Assembly (NCBI GenBank): GCA_035260545.1
Contig: DATFUZ010000049.1
Span: 1-53,279, forward strand
Length of the DNA stretch: 53,279 nt
Reading direction: 5' to 3'
Source: DATDDB01 sp035260545
GTDB lineage: Bacteria; Pseudomonadota; Gammaproteobacteria; Burkholderiales; Gallionellaceae
Both the position numbers and the translations under genes were made by a program. Below the pieces are notes generated by a model. The model searched no databases and was not told the DNA's origin. It saw nothing but the letters and a program-made list of their open reading frames with translations. Every line of letters begins with the position of its first letter. The stretch's first letter is position 1. Positions 1 to 7,183 of this stretch are shown here, one piece after another.

Positions 1-1233
1 TGTGAGGCCTACCAGTACCACAGGGGCATGGGCGTGGCCAATATGGACAACCCGCACATGTGGGCGCTGTACATCGCCAGCTTCATCTTCTGGATCGGCA
101 TGAGTCACTCCGGAACATTGCTGTCGGCGATTCTGCACATCATGCATGCCGACTGGCGTAAGCCGATCTACCGCTTCGCCGAGGCGATGACCACCTTCTC
201 GCTGCTGACGGCAGGCTTGTTCGTGGCCGTTCACCTCGGGCGGGTGTGGCAGATCTACTATGCGCTGCCTTACCCGAACGAGCGCTGGGCCTGGCCGAAC
301 TTTCAGTCTCCGCTGCTGTGGGACGCGATGGCGGTCTTCACTTACCTGAGTTCGTCCATGCTGTTCCTGTACGTCGGCTCGATTCCGGACATCGCGATCG
401 CGCGCGACAACATCCATCCCGGCTGGCGCAAGAAACTCTACGCGCTGCTCTCGCTGGGCTGGGAAGGAACGGACCGCCAGTGGCGCAACTTCCGTATGAC
501 CTACCTGACGATCGCCTGCTTCCTGATTCCGCTGGCGGTGTCGGTACACTCCATCGTGGCGACGGACTTCGCGGTTTCGCAGCAGCCTGGCTGGCACGTG
601 ACCTCGTTCCCCCCGTACTTCGTGGCGGGCGCGCTGTACTCCGGCTGTGCCGCGATCATCACGCTGTTCATTATCCTGCGCTACGTGTTCAAGTTCGAGG
701 AATACATGACGCTGCCCATCCTGCGCAAGGTCGTGCGCCTGACGTTCGCGATTGCCATGGTGTGGACCTACCTGAACTGCGTGGAATTCGCCTCGGCGTG
801 GTATAGCCATGATCAGGCCGCGAAGGATGTGCTGGTCCAGAAGGCGACCGGTCCCTATTCACCGTTCTTCTGGGCAATGATCTTCTGCGGTTCCGTCGTG
901 CCGTTCTCGATGATGGTCAAGAAATGGCAGACCAACATTCCCGTCATGTTCGCCGTTTCGCTGCTGCTGAATGTGGGCATGTTCCTGGAGCGCTGGATGA
1001 TCGTTTCGCCCACCTATTCCCACGGCTACTATCCCTGGACCTGGGATCACGACCAGTGGCCCAGCATGATCCAGTGGGGTATCGTGTTCGGCAGCTTCGG
1101 CTGGTTCACCTTCCTGTTCATGGTGTTCTGCAAGATCATACCGTCGGTCTCGATGTACGAGGTGAAGGAGATGGTCTATCACCGCAGGCTGGCGACGAAG
1201 AAGAAAGAACTTGCTACAGAGGGGGCGCACTAA
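1..1233 (+). CDS. actC: ACIII subunit ActC, NrfD-like membrane protein (5' partial)
   Basis: Integral membrane quinol-oxidising subunit of Alternative Complex III, related to NrfD/PsrC. The frame is already open at base 1 and reads in-family residues before the first in-window ATG (base 28), so the true start lies upstream and that ATG is not the start. About 410 residues are visible, with many hydrophobic helices. The opening helices carry the family pattern around WIGMSHSGTLLSAILHI and a following RFAEAMT segment. ActD, ActE and ActF follow in order, which fixes the assignment. Known of the family: ActC with ActF forms the membrane core and takes electrons from menaquinol or ubiquinol. The upstream ActA and ActB genes are presumed to lie just outside the window. 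Confidence 0.9.
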   Translation, partial: CEAYQYHRGMGVANMDNPHMWALYIASFIFWIGMSHSGTLLSAILHIMHADWRKPIYRFAEAMTTFSLLTAGLFVAVHLGRVWQIYYALPYPNERWAWPNFQSPLLWDAMAVFTYLSSSMLFLYVGSIPDIAIARDNIHPGWRKKLYALLSLGWEGTDRQWRNFRMTYLTIACFLIPLAVSVHSIVATDFAVSQQPGWHVTSFPPYFVAGALYSGCAAIITLFIILRYVFKFEEYMTLPILRKVVRLTFAIAMVWTYLNCVEFASAWYSHDQAAKDVLVQKATGPYSPFFWAMIFCGSVVPFSMMVKKWQTNIPVMFAVSLLLNVGMFLERWMIVSPTYSHGYYPWTWDHDQWPSMIQWGIVFGSFGWFTFLFMVFCKIIPSVSMYEVKEMVYHRRLATKKKELATEGAH

Positions 1234-1234
1234 T

Positions 1235-1765
1235 ATGAGCAAACGATACATGCTTGCGTTGTTCAATAACTTTGACGAGGCGGAGAAGGTCGTAGGCGAA
1301 CTCCGTTCCGCCGAAATCAGGGGGTTCAACGCGGACGACGACCTGACCGTCAAGTCGCCGATCGAGCACCCCGACGTCGAGGAGTTTCTTGGTCCGAAGC
1401 CGGTCAAGGTCCAGTGGTTCACCCTGGTCGGCGCCTGCCTGGGCGGGTTGCTGGGCTTCCTGTTCATCTCCAGCGCGCAGGCCAACTTCTTCGCGCAGAT
1501 GAAAGGCGGCAAGCCCATCATCCCGATTCCGCCCAACATGGTGCTGACCTATGAGTTCTTCATTCTGGGCGGCGTATATATCACCGTGCTCGGATTCCTG
1601 ATCTGCGCCGGCCTGCCGGCGCGCCGTTCGCCGCTATACAGCGCCAAAGTGTCCGAGGATCAGATCGGCATCCTGGTGAAGGCCGAAGAGGCTGCGGCGG
1701 CAACGCTGAAGGGGATTTTCACCAAGCACAAGGCATTGGAAATACAGGAAGAGGCGGGCCGATGA
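1235..1765 (+). CDS. actD: ACIII subunit ActD (DUF3341 membrane protein)
   Basis: Small membrane subunit of Alternative Complex III, 176 residues. The ATG at 1235 lies one base after the actC stop; an in-frame TTG further upstream lies within actC and is less likely. It has a soluble N-terminal alpha/beta part with an LFNNFDEAEKVV segment, then two hydrophobic helices (roughly residues 62-80 and 105-130) and a cytoplasmic tail. This is the DUF3341 architecture. It has no cofactor motif; in the family it anchors the heme and iron-sulfur subunits to the membrane core. Its stop overlaps the start of actE by four bases, so the two are probably translationally coupled. Confidence 0.9.
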   Translation: MSKRYMLALFNNFDEAEKVVGELRSAEIRGFNADDDLTVKSPIEHPDVEEFLGPKPVKVQWFTLVGACLGGLLGFLFISSAQANFFAQMKGGKPIIPIPPNMVLTYEFFILGGVYITVLGFLICAGLPARRSPLYSAKVSEDQIGILVKAEEAAAATLKGIFTKHKALEIQEEAGR

Positions 1766-2298
1766 AAAAACTTACACTAGCAACCATTTTGTTCATGGCG
1801 CCGGTGGTGGCGCAGGCATGGCCCTGGTCCAAGGACATGTCGGAGCAGATCAGCATCAAGCCCCAGGAGAGCGTCGATCCGCAGCACCCGGGGATGGCCG
1901 TCTATCCCGAGCACTCGGTGCCGATTCCGGGCACCACCGTTTTCGTCAAGGACAAGGACGCCGCGGAAAAGATGAAGAATCCGGTTCCGGCGGACCAGAA
2001 GTCGCTGAACTTCGGCGGCAAGCTGTTCGGCATCTACTGCACTCCCTGCCATGGCTACAAGGGCCATGGTGATGGGCTGGTCGGCAAGAAGCTGATCCTG
2101 CAGCCGTTTAACCTGACCTCCGACATGACCAAGGGACGCACCGACGGCTACATCTTCGGCATGATGACGTTCGGCGGGGCGGTGATGCCGTCGTATGCCA
2201 ACGATCTCTCGCCGACCGAGCGCTGGAACGTCGTCAATTACGTACGCAAGGTCCTGCAGCAGGGCGAGGCCGTGACGGTCAACGTCAACGGCCGGTAA
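1762..2298 (+). CDS. actE: ACIII subunit ActE, monoheme cytochrome c
   Basis: Periplasmic monoheme cytochrome c of Alternative Complex III, 178 residues. An N-terminal signal peptide ends near residue 19 (AQA before WPWSKDM). The PWSKDM / SIKPQE opening is typical of ActE. One heme site, CTPCH, lies at residues 93-97, and Met142 in GAVMPSY is the likely distal ligand. It passes electrons from the quinol-oxidising core towards a terminal oxidase or soluble cytochrome. The ATG overlaps the actD stop. ActE is sometimes anchored as a lipoprotein; no lipobox is seen here, only a cleavable signal. Confidence 0.92.
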   Translation: MKKLTLATILFMAPVVAQAWPWSKDMSEQISIKPQESVDPQHPGMAVYPEHSVPIPGTTVFVKDKDAAEKMKNPVPADQKSLNFGGKLFGIYCTPCHGYKGHGDGLVGKKLILQPFNLTSDMTKGRTDGYIFGMMTFGGAVMPSYANDLSPTERWNVVNYVRKVLQQGEAVTVNVNGR

Positions 2299-2315
2299 CT
2301 CAAGGGAGAGCAAGC

Positions 2316-3329
2316 ATGATTTCTTACAGTAACTGGTCGGTTCTGACCATGGCCTTCGTGATAGTGACCTATCTCGCCTTGAGCGGGGTGGCCCTGTCAT
2401 CGGTGCTGTATCTGGTGGGCGCGAAGTGGCGCTTCCAGATCCGGCAACTCGCCGTCTCTTTGTACGCTCTGTTTCCCATGGCCTTTGTGCTGCTGCTGAT
2501 CCTGCTCGCAGGCGGCCACCACACCTTCCCCTGGCTGAGCATGTTCAAGGGAGAAGAGGCGCACATGCCGGGTTGGTATACTCTGCCGCTGCTGGCCACT
2601 CGCGAAGTGATTGGCATGCTGACGATCATGGCCCTGTGGTGGGTGTTCATCAAGCGCCAGGAAGCCAGCGAACGCAGCGAGGAAGATGCGGCCAAATTCC
2701 ACCACATTGCGTGCTGGGTGCCGTTCTTTACCGTACTTTATGCCACCATGGTTGCGTGGGACTTCGAAATGACCCTGAAGCCGTCCTGGCATAGCGCGAT
2801 CTACGGCATGCAGAACCTGGTGAGCAATTTCGGCATGTTCCTGGCCTTCATGGTCATCTGGGTTTATGTGCTCAATAACAGCGGCAGGCTGGTAAAGAAA
2901 GTAGAGGATTTCGTCTATAACTACTTCGCCCAGTTGATGTTTGCGTTCACGCTGCTGTGGCTCTACACCTACTTTTCCCAGTATCTGGTGATCTGGTATG
3001 GTAATATTGGTGAAGAGCGCAACCGCATCGATACCATGCAGGATGGCGTGTATAGCTTTTTCTGGTGGGCAGTCTTGGCGATGAAGTTCATTATCCCCTT
3101 CATTGCATTGGCTTTCCCATTCACGCGCCATAATGCCCAAGCGACCCTTGCCGTGGCCGCTTGCATCATCACGGGCACGATATTTGAACGTTTCGTGTGG
3201 ATTGCCGGAGTGGACCCCAAGGGAGGTGTGCCTGTGCTCGCCTTCCTGCTTGTTGCGTCCATTACGGCCATGGTTGGATATGTCTTGGTAAGGAGTGCGT
3301 TGCGCCGCAACCAATTAATCAAGGCGTAA
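2316..3329 (+). CDS. actF: ACIII subunit ActF, quinol:cytochrome c oxidoreductase membrane subunit
   Basis: Polytopic membrane subunit of Alternative Complex III, 337 residues with about ten hydrophobic segments. It is a structural relative of ActC and lacks heme and iron-sulfur motifs. Family-like patterns are a short LYLVGAKWRF segment in the first loop and SQYLVIWYGN near residues 220-230. The start is an ATG with a good ribosome-binding site (AAGGGAGAG) 17 bases after actE. sspA begins eight bases after its stop, so actF and sspA are probably cotranscribed. No actG-like gene follows. The assignment rests on operon position and fold pattern; the family diverges strongly in sequence. Confidence 0.88.
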   Translation: MISYSNWSVLTMAFVIVTYLALSGVALSSVLYLVGAKWRFQIRQLAVSLYALFPMAFVLLLILLAGGHHTFPWLSMFKGEEAHMPGWYTLPLLATREVIGMLTIMALWWVFIKRQEASERSEEDAAKFHHIACWVPFFTVLYATMVAWDFEMTLKPSWHSAIYGMQNLVSNFGMFLAFMVIWVYVLNNSGRLVKKVEDFVYNYFAQLMFAFTLLWLYTYFSQYLVIWYGNIGEERNRIDTMQDGVYSFFWWAVLAMKFIIPFIALAFPFTRHNAQATLAVAACIITGTIFERFVWIAGVDPKGGVPVLAFLLVASITAMVGYVLVRSALRRNQLIKA

Positions 3330-3337
3330 GTTTAACT

Positions 3338-3937
3338 ATGATGACGTTGTATTCCGGGACAACCGACCCGTATAGCCAGCGCTGCCGTTTCGTATTGTTC
3401 GAGAAGGGCATGGATTTCCAGATCATCGATGTGGATGTCTTCGGCAAGCAGGAGGATGTCGCGGCGATGAACCCGTACAACAAGGTGCCAGTCCTTGTTG
3501 AACGGGATCTGATTCTCTATGAAGCAAACATCATCAATGAATACATTGATGAGCGTTTCCCGCATCCGCAACTGATGCCGCCCGACCCGGTCATGCGCGC
3601 CCGCGCACGACTGTTTCTCCACCGCTTCGAGCAGGATCTTTTCTGCCATATCGATGCGGTGGAGCACGGGCAGCAGAAAGTCGCGGACAAGGCGCGGCAG
3701 GCCATACGCGACAACCTGACGCAGATCTCGCCGGTGTTCACCAAGCAGAAGTTCATGCTGGGTGACGAGTTCTCGATGCTGGATGTCGCCATTGCGCCCA
3801 TGCTGTGGCGGCTGGAACTGTATGGCATCCAGATGGGCAAGGATGCAGCCCCGTTGATGAAGTACGCGGAACGGCTGTTCTCACGCCCGGCATACATCGA
3901 GGCCATGACGCCCGCGGAAAAAGCGATGCGCAAGTGA
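3338..3937 (+). CDS. sspA: Stringent starvation protein A (GST-fold RNA polymerase-associated protein)
   Basis: Glutathione-transferase-fold protein of 199 residues that binds RNA polymerase holoenzyme and alters promoter choice under stress. The thioredoxin-like N-terminal half carries NPYNKVPVLV with the cis-proline; the C-terminal half is helical. The surface Pro-His-Pro triad known to be needed for SspA function is present at residues 75-77. The start is one of two adjacent ATGs (3338 or 3341); both give the expected N-terminus and the ribosome-binding site is weak. It lies eight bases after actF and overlaps sspB, so expression with the respiratory operon is likely. Related glutathione transferases are an alternative, but the PHP triad and sspB linkage argue against them. 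Confidence 0.93.
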   Translation: MMTLYSGTTDPYSQRCRFVLFEKGMDFQIIDVDVFGKQEDVAAMNPYNKVPVLVERDLILYEANIINEYIDERFPHPQLMPPDPVMRARARLFLHRFEQDLFCHIDAVEHGQQKVADKARQAIRDNLTQISPVFTKQKFMLGDEFSMLDVAIAPMLWRLELYGIQMGKDAAPLMKYAERLFSRPAYIEAMTPAEKAMRK

Positions 3938-4341
3938 CCGAGGGTTCCGGCCAGCGTCCTTCCACCAAACCCTACCTGATCCGCGCCATATTCGAATGGT
4001 GCGGAGACAGCGGGTATACTCCCTACCTTGCCGTCAAGGTCGATGCCCTTACCCGGGTGCCGGCCGCCCATGTCAAGAACGGCGAAATCATTCTGAATAT
4101 CGGCGCCGAGGCGGTCAAGGATTTGCATATCGGCAACGACTACATCAGTTGCGGCGGACGCTTCGGCGGTGTGGCCCACGACATCCTGGTTCCCGTGGGC
4201 GCGGTGATCGGCATCTTCGCGCGCGAGAACGGGGAGGGTATGGCCTTCGAGGCCCAGGAAACGCCATCGCCGTCGGCGCCTGACGGAGGGAACGAGCCGT
4301 CCCCGCCGCCGGGCAAGCCCCAGTTACGGGTGGTTAAGTAA
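3934..4341 (+). CDS. sspB: ClpXP protease specificity-enhancing factor SspB
   Basis: Adaptor that binds the ssrA degradation tag and delivers tagged proteins to ClpXP, 135 residues. The start is a GTG whose last two bases belong to the sspA stop (GTGA overlap); an ATG at 3805 in the same frame lies deep in sspA and is rejected. The folded SspB domain begins with KPYLIRAIFEWC, contains an LNIGAEAV strand and ends near residue 105. A proline- and serine-rich linker follows, then a basic-hydrophobic tail (LRVVK) matching the ClpX-binding tail of the family. It is paired with sspA as in most proteobacteria. Confidence 0.94.
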   Translation: MTEGSGQRPSTKPYLIRAIFEWCGDSGYTPYLAVKVDALTRVPAAHVKNGEIILNIGAEAVKDLHIGNDYISCGGRFGGVAHDILVPVGAVIGIFARENGEGMAFEAQETPSPSAPDGGNEPSPPPGKPQLRVVK

Positions 4342-4347
4342 GGCCTG

Positions 4348-5646
4348 TTAGCGGTTTGCCTGCGGCTGGTGGCAGATCAGGTCGTAAGCCGCATTAAGCT
4401 TGTTATTCAGAACGTTAAGGAATGTCTGGTCGAGCCGCATGCGGCAGCCGGGCGACATGTTGCGCATCTGCGCGACAGACAGTTCGAGCGCCGTGACGCT
4501 CCCCAGCGCCGTCGTCCTTTCCCTTCTCAGGTCGAATCCGCCGGAGAGATAGGCCGATTCGCCCACGCATTCGCCCACAGTCGCGATGTGGAGGAAACAG
4601 CCCTGCGCAGTAACCTCGGCGCGGCCGGCCATGATGACGAAGAAGGAGTGGGCGCGCTGTCCCTCCGAGGTGAGCAGTTCCTTGTCATGGAAGGTGCGCC
4701 AAGTGGTCGAGGGCAGGATTTCCTTGATTTCCACGTCCGAAAAATACTCAAAGAACGATGACGAGCGCATCGCCATGAATTTGTCGGTGTTGGAGGTGTT
4801 CTGCTCGCTTGCGCGGATCAGGCGCGACAGGTTGTGCAGGTCGTACAGAAACTCATCCCAGGAGAGATAGCGCTCCTCCGGCCGCTTCTTCAGGGCGCGG
4901 TCGACGATGGCGACAAAGCTGTCGTTCACGTCGTTGCGCAACTCGCGTATCGGCGTGTGCGGCGCGCGGATGATCTTGGACGCCAGGTTCTGGTAGTCCG
5001 TCCCCTGGAATGCCGGCCGGCCCGTCAGCAGCCGGTAAAGCACGCCGCCCAGCGAGAAAATATCCGACTGATAGCTGAGCGGCTTGCCCTGCACCTGCTC
5101 GGGCGACATGAAGTTCGCGGTGCCCACCACCCCCAGCTGCGTGGTTTGCGAGTCGGAGATCATGGCGCAGCCGAAGTCCGCGATCTTCACCTGGCCGTTA
5201 TCGTGCTGCAGCAGGATATTGGCGGGCTTCAGGTCGCGGTGGATCACGCCGCGCTTGCACGCGTAGTCCAGCGCCTCGGCGGTTTGCCGGACGACGTCGA
5301 TGATCATCTCATCGGGCAGCGTGACGTTGGGCGCTGAGAAGATATCCAGCGCCTCCCCGTCGACGTGTTCCATGATGATATAAGGCAGACCGTCCTCGTC
5401 CACCCCCGATTCGATCAGGGAAACGATATTGGGGTGGTTGAGCTTGCCGCAGAGTGCAGCCTCGGTCTCGAACATCTTGCGCGAGACCCTGGTGTCACGA
5501 TCGGGGCGCAGCCGTTTCAGGGCAAAAACCGCCCCGTCGGGGGTCGTCACCAGGTAAACATTGCTGGTGGCGCCCTTGCCAAGCTCCCGTACGATCCGAT
5601 ACTTGCCTATCATGTGCGGCAGGGTCTCGGCAGAGGTTTCCGCCAT
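4348..5646 (-). CDS. Serine/threonine protein kinase with C-terminal cyclic-nucleotide-binding domain
   Basis: Cytoplasmic Hanks-type kinase of about 432 residues. Counting from the ATG at 5646: glycine-rich loop GKGATSNVY at 23-31, catalytic Lys44, helix-C Glu near 60, HRDLKPAN at 136-143, DFG at 157-159 and SPEQ at 181-184. All catalytic elements are intact. Residues from about 295 form a cNMP-binding fold with a phosphate-binding-cassette-like GESAYL stretch followed by an arginine, so binding of a cyclic nucleotide is plausible. An in-frame GTG at 5676 would add ten residues, but it sits directly behind a strong hairpin and has no clear ribosome-binding site, so the ATG is preferred. Convergent with sspB, six bases apart. 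Substrates are unknown. Confidence 0.88.
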   Translation of the reverse strand: MAETSAETLPHMIGKYRIVRELGKGATSNVYLVTTPDGAVFALKRLRPDRDTRVSRKMFETEAALCGKLNHPNIVSLIESGVDEDGLPYIIMEHVDGEALDIFSAPNVTLPDEMIIDVVRQTAEALDYACKRGVIHRDLKPANILLQHDNGQVKIADFGCAMISDSQTTQLGVVGTANFMSPEQVQGKPLSYQSDIFSLGGVLYRLLTGRPAFQGTDYQNLASKIIRAPHTPIRELRNDVNDSFVAIVDRALKKRPEERYLSWDEFLYDLHNLSRLIRASEQNTSNTDKFMAMRSSSFFEYFSDVEIKEILPSTTWRTFHDKELLTSEGQRAHSFFVIMAGRAEVTAQGCFLHIATVGECVGESAYLSGGFDLRRERTTALGSVTALELSVAQMRNMSPGCRMRLDQTFLNVLNNKLNAAYDLICHQPQANR

Positions 5647-5682
5647 GGGGTTGCTCAGACCCGTAATATTGAGCACGCTGCC

Positions 5683-5698
5683 GCGGCGTGAACGCCGC
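5683..5698. repeat. Short GC-rich hairpin before the kinase gene
   Basis: Perfect seven-base arms (GCGGCGT and ACGCCGC) separated by two bases. It lies between the small membrane protein gene and the kinase gene on the minus strand. It could end transcription of the upstream gene weakly or mask an upstream GTG start of the kinase; it has no T-run. Confidence 0.45.
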
Positions 5699-5709
5699 TT
5701 AAGGCCGGA

Positions 5710-5895
5710 CTAGTGCTGGTCATCCGGGGCGGGCGAGTTCATGCAATTTCCGGCCGCGAGGCCCACGATGGTGATGCCAATCAGGACGCATGCCATACCA
5801 ACGGCCTTGCCAAACACGAAACCGCCAATCAGCCACAGTGCCGCGGCGGACACGATAGACAGCACCAGCGTGCCGATCTTGTTGTTGGAACCCAT
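5710..5895 (-). CDS. Small two-helix membrane protein, function unknown
   Basis: A 61-residue protein with two hydrophobic segments (roughly residues 7-28 and 32-50) joined by a short glycine-containing turn, and a polar, acidic tail (SPAPDDQH). The start ATG has a strong ribosome-binding site (AAGGAAA) about six bases away. It lies upstream of the Ser/Thr kinase gene in the same direction, so a link between the two is possible but untested. No family was recognised with certainty. Codon use and the ribosome-binding site support a real gene. Confidence 0.7.
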   Translation of the reverse strand: MGSNNKIGTLVLSIVSAAALWLIGGFVFGKAVGMACVLIGITIVGLAAGNCMNSPAPDDQH

Positions 5896-6000
5896 TGAAA
5901 TTTCCTTTCTTATCAGTGAGTAGCGCAGGCATTCCCCAATGCCCGCAGATGCCTATGATAGCGCATCGGGAGCCGGAATTGGTGGCACAAAATCCAATAA

Positions 6001-6750
6001 TTACTGAACTTTGCAGACGGCGCATCCGGGGTCTCGGGCCAGCCGCGCCGTGCGTACGCCCATGGTGAGGGCATCCAGCAGCAGCAGCTTGCCGCTCAGC
6101 GTCTCACCTGCGCCTGCCAGCAGCTTCAGGGCTTCGGCCGCCTGCAGCGCGCCTATGACCCCGACCAGCGGCGCGAATACCCCCATGATCGCGCAACGGG
6201 TTTCCTCCGATTCATGTTTTTCCGGGTACAGGCAGTTGTAGCAGGGGCTGTCTGGACGCCGGAAATCGAAGACGCACAGCTGTCCCTCGAAGCGCGTTGC
6301 GGCCCCCGACACCAGGGGAACTCCTGCCTCCAGGCAGGCCCGGTTCACCGCGTAGCGGGTGTCGAAATTGTCGCTGCAATCCAGCACCACATCGGCTCGC
6401 GCCACCTGTTCGGCAAGCAGCCGGGCGTCCGCCCGCGCCTGCAGCGGAATCACCGCGACATCGGGGTTGATTCCGGAGAGTGTCTGCTGGGCGGAAACGA
6501 CCTTGGGCTGCCCGACTGCCGTGTCGCGATGCAGCAATTGGCGCTGCAGATTGGTGAGATCGACCGTGTCATGGTCGCAAATTGCGAGTTGGCCGATGCC
6601 GCTTGCCGCTAGGTACATGGCCGCCGGCGAGCCAAGGCCACCCGCGCCTATGATCAGCGCCCGGGACGCGAGCCATTTGTCCTGCCCCTCGACGCCGATT
6701 TCGGGCAGCAGGATGTGGCGGCTGTATCGCAGCAGTTGCTGGTCGTTCAT
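6001..6750 (-). CDS. moeB: MoeB/ThiF/HesA-type sulfur-carrier adenylyltransferase
   Basis: E1-like enzyme of 249 residues that adenylates the C-terminal glycine of a small sulfur-carrier protein (MoaD for molybdopterin, or ThiS). The Rossmann nucleotide-binding loop GAGGLGS is at residues 35-41. The zinc is held by two CxxC pairs, at 170/173 and 243/246, and Cys186 lies in the usual crossover-loop position. Length and layout fit MoeB best. ThiF and HesA share the same features and no moaD or thiS gene is adjacent, so substrate choice is by similarity only. It is transcribed with the gene at 6772 and the protease gene upstream; the spacing is 21 bases. Confidence 0.88.
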   Translation of the reverse strand: MNDQQLLRYSRHILLPEIGVEGQDKWLASRALIIGAGGLGSPAAMYLAASGIGQLAICDHDTVDLTNLQRQLLHRDTAVGQPKVVSAQQTLSGINPDVAVIPLQARADARLLAEQVARADVVLDCSDNFDTRYAVNRACLEAGVPLVSGAATRFEGQLCVFDFRRPDSPCYNCLYPEKHESEETRCAIMGVFAPLVGVIGALQAAEALKLLAGAGETLSGKLLLLDALTMGVRTARLARDPGCAVCKVQ

Positions 6751-6771
6751 GTGCTGCCTGTGGCGTGCGCG

Positions 6772-7179
6772 CTACTTGTATTCGCGCAGTTCGGGCGGGG
6801 TGTCGTCATGGTCGCCGTGCAGGTGGTGCTCATATGCCTTGACGAATATTTCGCTCTTCCGGGACTTGGTGTGCCGCTCGGGGACGTTGAGGTTGTGGTA
6901 CTCCACTTCTTCACGGTAATACGTCAGCTTCCTGCTGATCTGGCCCAGCGCAGTATCCTCCAGGCGGAAGCCCTGGGCTGCGAGCGCCTGCTCCAGGCTT
7001 TCCAGCGAGTAATCGAGGAGGCTGTAGCTAATGCGCAGGCAGTTCGGCTCCGCGCCGCGTTCCACCTGCATCCCGTCCAGCCCGGACAGCAAGGTGTAGG
7101 CTCGGTCAACCTGGCCCGGCGGTTCGTCGCTAAAGACCAAATCGCGGTGCTTTATCGTGTCCTCGGGCAGGTCGCTCAC
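6772..7179 (-). CDS. Conserved hypothetical protein between ctpA and moeB
   Basis: A soluble protein of 135 residues with no signal peptide. The middle part (about residues 24-75) has alternating strands and helices that resemble a ferredoxin-like or heavy-metal-associated fold, but it lacks the CxxC metal site. The C-terminal third is charged and rich in His, Asp and Glu (YEHHLHGDHDD). It starts four bases after the stop of the upstream protease gene, so it belongs to the gpmI-envC-ctpA-moeB transcription unit. The function is unknown; operon position suggests nothing specific beyond coexpression with envelope and cofactor genes. Confidence 0.75.
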   Translation of the reverse strand: MSDLPEDTIKHRDLVFSDEPPGQVDRAYTLLSGLDGMQVERGAEPNCLRISYSLLDYSLESLEQALAAQGFRLEDTALGQISRKLTYYREEVEYHNLNVPERHTKSRKSEIFVKAYEHHLHGDHDDTPPELREYK

Positions 7180-7183
7180 GGCG

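Noticed and set aside
246..806. Long open frames in other frames and on the other strand over actC and elsewhere
   Set aside because: They overlap strongly supported genes throughout, have Arg/Pro/Ala-rich GC-driven composition and no family pattern; they are shadows typical of GC-rich DNA.
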